This document shows, in pieces, positions 1 through 6,121 of a stretch of 9,166 nucleotides of DNA. A program made the translations under genes and the position numbers. The DNA is taken from assembly GCA_965370435.1 (NCBI GenBank), contig CBDUUP010000171.1, positions 1 to 9,166 of the forward strand, given 5' to 3'. Origin of the DNA: CBDUUP01 sp965370435 (GTDB taxonomy: Bacteria > Chloroflexota > Anaerolineae > Anaerolineales > UBA11579). The notes below the pieces were generated by a model. The model was given only the letters and a program-made list of their open reading frames with translations. It was not told the DNA's origin and ran no database searches. Numbering within the stretch: the stretch's first letter is position 1; the number at the start of each line of letters is the position of its first letter.

Positions 1-1
1 C

Positions 2-1879
2 TTCACCCCCACCGCCATCCTCGAAATCATCCTCCCCACCGAGACCCTGCTCCCCCCCACCATGACCTCCCAACCGCGAAAACTAAACATCTGCCTGGGC
101 GCGGAGCCGGACACCATTCACACCCACCTGCACTCCATGTATGTATCCAGGGCCATCCGGGAAGCCGTTTTCGATGGGCCGATTGACAACCGCGGCTACG
201 CTTACCATCCGGTCATCCTTGAGAAGCTGCCCTCCCTGGCCGATGGCGATGCAGTAGTAGAAACCATTACCGTCCAAGCCGGAGACCAGGTCGTGGACAG
301 CGATGGGGAAATCATCACCTTAACCTCTGGGGCGATCGTCCGTCCATCAGGCTGCCGCCAAGACGACTGCGCCATCACCTATGCCGGGGGCGCGTTGGAG
401 ATGGATCAACTCTCGGCTGCGTTCACCCTGCTGGACGATCTCAAGTGGTCGGATGGCGAACCCCTCACCGCGGCGGATTCGGTGTTCAGCTATCAAATCG
501 CCAAAGAATGCGAAGACCAATGGGGCCGGTGTGGAGGCGGCGCATTGACCTATGGTTCTTATAGGCTTGCCACCATTGACCGTACGGCCAGCTACACCGC
601 CCTCGACCTTACAACCACCCGCTGGGTCGGGCTGCCAGGTTTCCTCGACCAGGGCTATCAGACCAATTTCTTCACTCCCTTCCCCCTGCACCGGTGGGAG
701 AATTACTCGGTCCAAGAGATCGTTGAGGCCGAAGATGCCAACCGCAAGCCCCTGGGGTGGGGGCCGTACCGCATCGTGAATTGGGAAGCCGGTGAGCGCA
801 TTACCCTGCTGCGCAATCCCTACTACTTCCGGGCCGATGAGGGCTTACCCTATTTTGACCAACTGACCTTCATCTTCATCCGTTATTTTCCCACCCTAGA
901 CTTTGATAGCGCCCTCGCAGGCTTGCAAGCCGGAGACTGCGACCTGCTCAGCATGGACACCTATCCAGAGCAAAAACTGGATGAGGTGATGGCCCTGGCC
1001 CAGTCGGGAGACTTGGAACTGCGCACTATTCCAGTGCCAATCTGGGAACAACTCACCTTTGGGATCAATTCCAGCCCCACGTACACCCAGCCCAATTTCT
1101 TCGGCGACCTGCGCACCCGCCAGGCCGTCGCACACTGCATAGACCGCCCGCGCATCGTCGAACAGGTCTTCAACGGATTTACCACCATAGCAGAATACTA
1201 CATTCCCCCCACCCACCCGCTCTACCCGCCAACCGGCCTCGCTTCCTACCCCTACGACCCAGAGGCAGGAATGGCCCTATTGGAGGAAGTCGGCTGGCGA
1301 GACACCACCGGCGACGGACTCCGCGAAGCCCGGGGGGTGGCCGGGATCCTCAACGGCACTCTGATGAAGGTGAATCTATACATCACCGAGTCCCAAATCC
1401 GCGCCCAGGTCACTACCCTGATTGCAGAAGACCTGGCCGCCTGCGGTATCGAGGCCACTTTGATCCCGATACCATCCGGCGAACTATTTGAGAATAGCCC
1501 GGAAAGCCCCTACATAGGCATGCGATTCGACCTGGTACAACACGGTTGGATAACCGGCATCTTTCCACCCTGCGACCTGTACCTCTCCACCCAAATTCCC
1601 GGAGAAGCCAACCAATGGGCCGGGGCCAACTACGGAGGGTACATTAATCCCGCCTTTGATGCAGCTTGCCAGGCCGCGCAGGGAGCGCTTCCAGGTACCG
1701 CGGACTTCGTCAATTATCATCAGGAAGCCCTCCGCATCTTCTCCCAGGACCTCCCTTCCCTGCCGCTGTACATGCGCTACTACCTCTTCATCACCCGCCC
1801 AGACCTGGCCGGAGTCATCGTCCAGAGCGCCCAGTCCAACGAACTCTGGAATCTGGAGGCTTTTTATCTGCTGCCCTAA
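2..1879 (+). CDS. Peptide-type ABC transporter substrate-binding protein (SBP_bac_5 family), 5' end outside window
   Basis: Extracellular solute-binding component of an oligopeptide/dipeptide-type ABC importer (family 5); the ligand cannot be predicted. Counting from the ATG at 62, family features are the segment around residues 119-145 with LKWSDGEPLTAADSVFSYQ, GWGPYRIVNWEAGERITLLR at 232-251, the helix with RTRQAVAHCIDRPRIVEQVF at 351-370, and GWRDTTGDGLREA at 411-423. The ATG at 62 is probably not the start. The frame stays open to the left edge and encodes about 20 more residues rich in Thr, Pro and Leu, which look like the linker behind a lipoprotein signal peptide, and no ribosome-binding site precedes 62. 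A lipobox cysteine should therefore lie just left of the window. Cys98 and Cys103 could form a disulfide (inference). No permease or ATPase gene follows; the next gene is an unrelated sigma factor, so any partners lie upstream or elsewhere. Family assignment is firm; the start is inferred. Confidence 0.9.
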   Translation, partial: FTPTAILEIILPTETLLPPTMTSQPRKLNICLGAEPDTIHTHLHSMYVSRAIREAVFDGPIDNRGYAYHPVILEKLPSLADGDAVVETITVQAGDQVVDSDGEIITLTSGAIVRPSGCRQDDCAITYAGGALEMDQLSAAFTLLDDLKWSDGEPLTAADSVFSYQIAKECEDQWGRCGGGALTYGSYRLATIDRTASYTALDLTTTRWVGLPGFLDQGYQTNFFTPFPLHRWENYSVQEIVEAEDANRKPLGWGPYRIVNWEAGERITLLRNPYYFRADEGLPYFDQLTFIFIRYFPTLDFDSALAGLQAGDCDLLSMDTYPEQKLDEVMALAQSGDLELRTIPVPIWEQLTFGINSSPTYTQPNFFGDLRTRQAVAHCIDRPRIVEQVFNGFTTIAEYYIPPTHPLYPPTGLASYPYDPEAGMALLEEVGWRDTTGDGLREARGVAGILNGTLMKVNLYITESQIRAQVTTLIAEDLAACGIEATLIPIPSGELFENSPESPYIGMRFDLVQHGWITGIFPPCDLYLSTQIPGEANQWAGANYGGYINPAFDAACQAAQGALPGTADFVNYHQEALRIFSQDLPSLPLYMRYYLFITRPDLAGVIVQSAQSNELWNLEAFYLLP

Positions 1880-1892
1880 CGCTCTTTCACCT

Positions 1893-1939
1893 ATCTAGCC
1901 TGGGCTTTTATTGGGGGGCAACGAGAACTAGATTTTTTT
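1893..1939 (+). terminator. Possible intrinsic terminator after the solute-binding protein gene
   Basis: ATCTAG at 1893-1898 is the exact reverse complement of CTAGAT at 1928-1933, and the second arm runs directly into a T tract (1933-1939). The stem is only 6 bp, AT-rich, with a loop of about 29 nt, so it is a weak candidate. It lies 14 nt behind the stop codon at 1877-1879 and before an apparently independent transcription unit. Confidence 0.35.
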
Positions 1940-2026
1940 CGTATTTGGGTTTCTATTGCCTATTCTAGCAATTGAGACCCACATCAGTGTACAATCTATA
2001 AACAACCATTCCTATTCTGAAATTTA

Positions 2027-2052
2027 GGAAAATTCGCCTCCACCTGCGTCTA
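2027..2052 (+). promoter_or_regulatory. Possible ECF-type (autoregulatory) promoter of the sigma factor gene
   Basis: GGAAAA at 2027-2032 and CGTCTA at 2047-2052 resemble the GGAA-type -35 and CGTC-type -10 elements used by many ECF sigma factors. The 14 nt spacing is a little shorter than usual. ECF genes often transcribe themselves, which motivates the call. Initiation from it would start very near the ATG at 2062. An alternative primary-sigma promoter is TTGAGA (1972-1977) with TATAAA (1997-2002), spacer 19 nt. No Shine-Dalgarno sequence is visible before 2062. The rest of the 182 nt gap shows nothing further. Confidence 0.25.
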
Positions 2053-2061
2053 TATACTAGA

Positions 2062-2661
2062 ATGCCCAATCCGCAATCTGAGATAGAACAACTGCTTGAA
2101 AGCCATCCGCCGGATGACCCCAAGATCATCGAGGCGGCGGTCAAGCATTACTACCCGGAGGTCTATCGCCTGTCAATATCAATCCTAAAAGACCGGGACG
2201 CAGCCGAAGATGTCACCCAAGACACCTTCATCACCGCCGCGCTGAAACTCGACCAATTCCAAGGCCGGGCTCAATTCAAAACCTGGTTGTTCACCATCGC
2301 AGTCAACGCCTGCCGGGATCATTTGCGCAGAAAGAAAACCCGCCAGAAATTCTACAACACCCTGCGAGCGATCCAATTCCTGGTTCCCCGCCCCCTGCTG
2401 CCCGAAGAAAGCGCCTTGCAGAATGAAACCCAGGCCCAGTTGTGGGCCGCGGTGGATGAACTAGGGGAGAGGCAGCGAGTCCCCATCATTCTGCACATCG
2501 CCCACGATCTATCCGTCCATGAAATATCCCAAATCCTGAACGTAAAAGAGAAAACCATCTACTCCCGGTTATACGCCGGTTTCCGTAAATTGCGACAATC
2601 CCTGGATGGAAGCGTTGATCTGGACTTCGATGAAGAGAAAAGGAAAGAGGTGTTTGGATGA
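2062..2661 (+). CDS. ECF-type RNA polymerase sigma factor (sigma-70 family)
   Basis: Directs RNA polymerase to a specific promoter set, probably in response to a signal relayed by the membrane anti-sigma factor encoded next. The 199 residues have the two-domain ECF layout. Sigma region 2 spans about residues 26-92, with the core-binding segment DAAEDVTQDTF (46-56) and the -10-recognition stretch around FKTWLFTIAVNACRDHLRRK (72-91). After a linker, region 4 spans about 122-182, with the helix-turn-helix LSVHEISQILNVKEKTIYSRL (150-170, given here as its key span) that reads the -35 element. Region 3 is absent, as expected for ECF factors. The acidic C-terminal tail (185-196) is unremarkable. 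The ATG at 2062 has no in-frame alternative just upstream and no visible ribosome-binding site. Its TGA overlaps the next ATG by 4 bp (ATGA, 2658-2661), pointing to translational coupling with its regulator. Confidence 0.93.
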   Translation: MPNPQSEIEQLLESHPPDDPKIIEAAVKHYYPEVYRLSISILKDRDAAEDVTQDTFITAALKLDQFQGRAQFKTWLFTIAVNACRDHLRRKKTRQKFYNTLRAIQFLVPRPLLPEESALQNETQAQLWAAVDELGERQRVPIILHIAHDLSVHEISQILNVKEKTIYSRLYAGFRKLRQSLDGSVDLDFDEEKRKEVFG

Positions 2662-4958
2662 GCATATCCCATCAAAAAGTCATCGAACTGCTCAGAGAAG
2701 CCCTACACCGGCAGTTAGATGAGGAAACCCGCGCCATCCTCGACCAGCACCTGGCAGCCTGTTCAGAATGCCGGGCCAATGCCAGTCTATATCTGCATCT
2801 CAAAGAAAGCGCCATGACGCAATGGCCGGTGGGAGAGTATCCCCAACATGGACTGCGTCAAACCCTTGAGGCAGTTCAAGAGCCAATAAGGAGGCTAGAT
2901 ATGTTTCAAAAACTATACGATAACAGCCGCTCAATACTCTGGGCCGTCGTCGTCATCGGATTGATCTTTACCACCAGTTGGCTGGTGAACGCGCTGAGGC
3001 CTATCTCTGACACCATCAGCAGCATCACGCCCACCATTGCACTAACCGGTCTACCAACCCATGCGCCGATCTATACGCCAACCTTTACGCCCGTCTTCAC
3101 ACCTACACCCCTACTTCCAGCCCAGGCTGATCGGTTCGAGAGATTGGCTTTCTTGGGGCGAGGGATCATAGCCGATGTGACCAATAGCCCGGACGGAAAG
3201 ACCTTGGCCGTGGCGAGTTCCACAGGATTGTGGTTGTATGACGCCGAGAGCCTGGAAACGTTGAAGTATATCGAAGTGGAGGAAATTGGGTTGGCGAGTG
3301 TTGATTGGTCACCCGAGGGGACCCGATTGGCGGGTGGGGGGGTGGAGGGGTGGATCCATATATGGGATGCAGCCACTGGAGAGGAACTGATGAAGGACCG
3401 GGGAGGATTCCTCTCTGTGCGGAGTGTGGATTGGTCGCCGGACGGTGCCCGCTTGGCTGTCGGCCAAGGCGGCGGGCATTATGGGCTTGGAGATGTTTCG
3501 ATCTGGGATCCAGAAAACTTGGAATATATGACCTCAGTTGATGAACTTCTCTTTGACGTGACCGCAGTGGTCTGGTCTCCAGATAGCTCGCAGTTGGCAA
3601 TTACTACAAATGATTGGGATGTGATCCTATGGGATGGATCTGCAACCCGGAAACTAAAAAGATCTCCAGGACATTCAGAAACAGTGGTGAGCGTGGATTG
3701 GTCTCCTGATGGGATGGAGTTGGTAACTTGCAGCAGGGACGGCACAGTGCGGTTATGGGATGCGATCACTGGGATCGAGGAATTGCTTATAGTGCAGAGA
3801 GACATTCCAGCCAATGGCGTTTCTTGGTCGCCGGACGGCGCGAGTATTTTGGTCGGATATCAGGATGGGACCTTTCTGATGATCGATATTGAAAGCCGGG
3901 AAACGATAGTGGATTTTGATGGTCATCGCGCTGATATTCCGAGCATGGATTGGTCGCCAGATGGCAGCCGGGTGGTCTCTGGGAGTTGGGACGGTACCTT
4001 GCGAGTGTGGGACGCAGTAGGAGGGGAAACGTTGAACGTGGTGAACGTGTATTCGAACATCGTGAACAGCGTGGTATGGTCACCGGATGGGAAGTACGTT
4101 GCCGCGGCGGAAGGGCAAGGCCACTGGTCTGCGGGGCGGGGGGCGGTAAGGATCTGGGAGGTGTCTTCGGGGAGGCTGGTGAGGGAGTATTTGAAGCACA
4201 CCAGTGGAGTGCTGAGTGTGGTCTGGTCGCCGGGTGGAGAGCTGTTGGCCTCAGGGAGCGGAGATAAGACCATACACATTTGGGAAGCTGCCAGTGGAGA
4301 GACCATCCACAGATTGGAACAAGATGATGGACGAGTGGGCAGTCTGGCATGGTCGCCGGATGGCGCATTGCTGGCGGCGGCGGGAAGTGATCGGGTGCAT
4401 ATTTGGGATGTGAATAGCGGAGAGACGTTGGAACTGCTGGTGTCTCCAGGGGCAGCGGATATCGCCTGGTCGCCGGATGGGGAGCGGTTGGCAACTACTA
4501 ATTGGAGTGCACTGCGGGTTTGGGATGCGGTCACCTGGGACCTCCAATTAATGATCAAGGATGGGTCGGAGAGTGTGGCATGGTCGCCAGATGGGAAGTA
4601 TATCCTGGGTGGTGGTTCCGCCGTTCCTTTTGATGGCGATAGGGAAACAATAGGGAATTTGGGTGTTTGGGATCCATTGAGTGGGGAATTGGTGTGGTTC
4701 GCATGGGTGAGCAATCTTTATATCGGTGAGTATATTGATGCAGTTGCCTGGTCACCGGATGGGAGATGGGTAGCTGCCGGTGATTTCAATGGATATGTGC
4801 GGATCTGGGACTTCTACACGGGGGAGGAAGTTGCAGTATTGGGAATTCATGAACGGTATGTGACCAGTATCGCCTGGTCACCGGATGGGCAAACCCTGGT
4901 TTCAGCCGGGGAGGATGGCACTATGCGAGTGTGGGGAGCGCCGGAGGGGGAAGAGTAA
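2658..4958 (+). CDS. Membrane anti-sigma factor with zinc-finger domain and 14-blade (2 x 7) WD40 propellers
   Basis: Predicted to hold the upstream ECF sigma factor at the membrane and release it on an extracellular cue (inference from architecture). The 766 residues read in order: a cytoplasmic anti-sigma zinc domain (about 1-55) with the H-x3-C-x2-C motif at His31, Cys35, Cys38; a linker; one transmembrane helix at about 93-112 (ILWAVVVIGLIFTTSWLVNA); a Thr/Pro-rich stalk (about 124-156); then WD40 blades to the C-terminus. The blade signature WSPDG or a close variant occurs 14 times, at residues 176, 217, 259, 306, 348, 390, 432, 474, 523, 565, 604, 642, 698 and 740, mostly 42 apart, which fits two seven-bladed propellers. 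Blade 1 is the most divergent (NSPDG, no WD). Blades after 474 and 642 carry insertions. The start is supported by AGAGG at 2646-2650 and the 4 bp overlap with the sigma gene. Coding-strand composition changes sharply to G-rich at about 3130. The propeller ligand is unknown. Confidence 0.9.
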   Translation: MSISHQKVIELLREALHRQLDEETRAILDQHLAACSECRANASLYLHLKESAMTQWPVGEYPQHGLRQTLEAVQEPIRRLDMFQKLYDNSRSILWAVVVIGLIFTTSWLVNALRPISDTISSITPTIALTGLPTHAPIYTPTFTPVFTPTPLLPAQADRFERLAFLGRGIIADVTNSPDGKTLAVASSTGLWLYDAESLETLKYIEVEEIGLASVDWSPEGTRLAGGGVEGWIHIWDAATGEELMKDRGGFLSVRSVDWSPDGARLAVGQGGGHYGLGDVSIWDPENLEYMTSVDELLFDVTAVVWSPDSSQLAITTNDWDVILWDGSATRKLKRSPGHSETVVSVDWSPDGMELVTCSRDGTVRLWDAITGIEELLIVQRDIPANGVSWSPDGASILVGYQDGTFLMIDIESRETIVDFDGHRADIPSMDWSPDGSRVVSGSWDGTLRVWDAVGGETLNVVNVYSNIVNSVVWSPDGKYVAAAEGQGHWSAGRGAVRIWEVSSGRLVREYLKHTSGVLSVVWSPGGELLASGSGDKTIHIWEAASGETIHRLEQDDGRVGSLAWSPDGALLAAAGSDRVHIWDVNSGETLELLVSPGAADIAWSPDGERLATTNWSALRVWDAVTWDLQLMIKDGSESVAWSPDGKYILGGGSAVPFDGDRETIGNLGVWDPLSGELVWFAWVSNLYIGEYIDAVAWSPDGRWVAAGDFNGYVRIWDFYTGEEVAVLGIHERYVTSIAWSPDGQTLVSAGEDGTMRVWGAPEGEE
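3183..4955 (+). repeat. Coding tandem repeat: 14 WD40 blades
   Basis: About 126 bp coding repeats inside the anti-sigma gene, each carrying a version of TGGTCNCCNGATGG that encodes WSPDG. Protein spacing is 42 residues for eight of the thirteen intervals; the others are 41, 47, 49, 39, 38 and 56 for the degenerate or inserted blades. The copies are divergent at the DNA level, so they are not recent identical duplications. Confidence 0.85.
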
Positions 4959-4997
4959 ACGTTGGAACGTTCGAACGTTTAAACGCTCCAACATTCC
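4958..4997 (+). repeat. Degenerate 8-bp tandem array (consensus AACGTTCC), palindrome-rich
   Basis: Five consecutive 8-nt units start at 4958, 4966, 4974, 4982 and 4990, all beginning AAC, with a trailing AAG at 4998. The first A is the last base of the stop codon of the anti-sigma gene. Because AACGTT is self-complementary, adjoining units form palindromes: AACGTTCGAACGTT at 4966-4979 (perfect, 14 bp) and CGTTTAAACG at 4976-4985, plus an outer pair GTTGGA (4961-4966) and TCCAAC (4987-4992). No T tract follows, so it is not a standard terminator. Confidence 0.8.
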
Positions 4998-5032
4998 AAG
5001 TATTCTTCCTTCGCCAAGTTCCCCAGAGGGGA

Positions 5033-5038
5033 TATAAT
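5033..5038 (+). promoter_or_regulatory. Predicted -10 box (TATAAT) of the aldolase gene
   Basis: A perfect TATAAT, followed by AG, lies 32 nt before the ATG at 5071. A 17 nt spacer would put the -35 hexamer at 5010-5015 (TTCGCC), a poor match to TTGACA, so only the -10 is convincing. It leaves a leader of about 25 nt with room for the AGGA at 5061-5064. The same octamer TATAATAG precedes the WD40 lipoprotein gene. Confidence 0.5.
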
Positions 5039-5070
5039 AGCCTAAACACCATACTCGGCGAGGAAGTCAA

Positions 5071-5982
5071 ATGCCCAAAACCCATCTGGGCGGCGTATAC
5101 GCCGCCGCCCTCACTCCCCTCAAACCAGATTTCGCCCCCGACCTGGAGGCGATTCCCCTCCTGCTGGATTTTCTGTCTCGGCGCGGCTGCCACGGCGCCC
5201 TATTGCTGGGCACCACCGGCGAAGGTCCCTCCTTCGCCCCGGAGGAGCGCATCGCCGTCTGCCGAGCCGCCCTGGACGTGCGCCAAGCCCACCCCGAATT
5301 CCGCCTGCTGGCCGGGACCGGCACCCCCAGCCTGGAAGAGACCTCCCAACTGACCCGCGCCGTTTTCGATATGGGGTTCAATGGCGTGGTGGTTCTGCCG
5401 CCCTATTACTTCCGTAATGCCGAGGAAGAAGGCTTGTTCGCCTGGTTCCAGGGTGTTATTCAAAAAAGTGTGCCCGACGACGGCGCGCTGTTCGGCTACC
5501 ACATCCCTCAAGTCTCCGGCGTCCCCCTCTCCCCAGACCTATTGGCCCGCCTCTCCGACGCCTTCCCCAACCAATTCGCCGGGCTGAAAGATTCCACCGG
5601 CGATCTCGACCACGCCCGCATGTTGGGAGACCGCTTTGGGGAGCAACTCACCATCCTCAATGGCAATGACCGCCTTCTCACCCAAGCCCTCGAAGCCGGC
5701 GCGGCCGGCTGCATCACCGCTATGGCGAACCTCTGCTCCCCGGACCTGCGCCAGGTATGGGATGCCGCACAAGATGGTAACCGCGCCCCCGAAGCCCAAG
5801 CCCGCCTCTCCAACGCTCGCGCAGTCCTCGACCGCCACCCTCCCGCCGCCCCCTTCCTCAAAGCCCTCCTCCCCCGCCTGCACGACTTTCCCCGCTGGAC
5901 GGTGAGGCCTCCGCTGATGCCATTGACGGAAGATACAGAATTGCAGGCATGGAAAGATTGGCAAGAGCAGGAGAAAAGGTAA
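5071..5982 (+). CDS. DHDPS/N-acetylneuraminate lyase superfamily aldolase (DapA-like, substrate uncertain)
   Basis: Predicted cytoplasmic class I (Schiff-base) aldolase/lyase acting on a 2-keto acid such as pyruvate or a 2-keto-3-deoxy acid. The 303 residues are the usual length for the family's TIM barrel. Visible family motifs: GTTGEG at 47-52, LLAGTGTPSLEET at 79-91, the VVVLPPYYF strand at 106-114, the catalytic tyrosine in YHIPQVSG (Tyr143), the Schiff-base lysine in GLKDSTGD (Lys173) and NGND at 197-200. In true dihydrodipicolinate synthase the loop after the tyrosine reads YN-P-RTG, and its arginine binds the aspartate-semialdehyde carboxylate. Here that position is Val148 and the loop looks more like the YNIPALSG of neuraminate lyases. 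A lysine-pathway role is therefore doubtful, and KDG-aldolase, sialic acid lyase or another use is more likely. The start has AGGA at 5061-5064. No lysine or sugar-acid genes are adjacent. Antisense reading frames here are shadows. Confidence 0.88.
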   Translation: MPKTHLGGVYAAALTPLKPDFAPDLEAIPLLLDFLSRRGCHGALLLGTTGEGPSFAPEERIAVCRAALDVRQAHPEFRLLAGTGTPSLEETSQLTRAVFDMGFNGVVVLPPYYFRNAEEEGLFAWFQGVIQKSVPDDGALFGYHIPQVSGVPLSPDLLARLSDAFPNQFAGLKDSTGDLDHARMLGDRFGEQLTILNGNDRLLTQALEAGAAGCITAMANLCSPDLRQVWDAAQDGNRAPEAQARLSNARAVLDRHPPAAPFLKALLPRLHDFPRWTVRPPLMPLTEDTELQAWKDWQEQEKR

Positions 5983-6007
5983 ACAGGTAAACAAGGAACA
6001 AGTAAAC
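5977..6007 (+). repeat. Degenerate 8-bp tandem array (AGGTAAAC) spanning the aldolase stop codon
   Basis: Perfect AGGTAAAC copies occur at 5977-5984 and 5985-5992, followed by a 7-nt variant at 5993-5999 and AAGTAAAC at 6000-6007; the pattern fades into A-rich sequence to about 6022. The first copy supplies the final Arg codon (AGG) and the stop codon (TAA, 5980-5982) of the aldolase gene, so the array begins inside the coding sequence. Confidence 0.75.
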
Positions 6008-6025
6008 ACGGAAAAACAAAAACCA

Positions 6026-6121
6026 CCCACTTGCACACTTGCAACTTGCACACCTGCCACTTGCCCACCTGCCACTTGCAACCTGCCAACCTGCAACTTG
6101 CCAACTTTCAACCCACCTACC
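6026..6121 (+). repeat. Degenerate 7/8-bp tandem array (CAACTTG / CCCACCTG type) up to the next start codon
   Basis: Ten consecutive units of 7 or 8 nt, each ending TTG or CTG, start at 6026, 6034, 6042, 6049, 6057, 6064, 6072, 6079, 6086 and 6094. An eleventh (6101-6108) ends TTT, and the pattern decays to CAACCC/CACCTACC just before the ATG at 6122. The family consensus is roughly C-(C)-A/C-A-C-Y-T-G. Together with the AGGTAAAC array, repeats fill nearly all of the gap between the two genes. No ribosome-binding site or promoter hexamer is visible within it. Confidence 0.85.

Noticed and set aside
1972..2002. TTGAGA/TATAAA primary promoter before the sigma gene as a separate feature
   Set aside because: The spacer of 19 nt is long and there is no supporting ribosome-binding site; kept only as an alternative to the ECF-like site.
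3787..4714. Long antisense open frames (235 and 263 codons) across the WD40 gene
   Set aside because: They mirror the repeated WSPDG codons and the stop-poor G-rich strand, have Pro/Ser/His-rich unnatural composition, and lack ribosome-binding sites.
4958..5000. Intrinsic terminator formed by the palindromic array
   Set aside because: No T tract follows either inverted repeat, and several overlapping palindromes compete.
6098..6121. TTG start adding eight residues to the lipoate ligase family protein
   Set aside because: It lies inside the tandem array; the ATG at 6122 gives the normal family N-terminus.
6026..6121. CRISPR array
   Set aside because: Units are only 7-8 nt with no spacers and no cas genes nearby.
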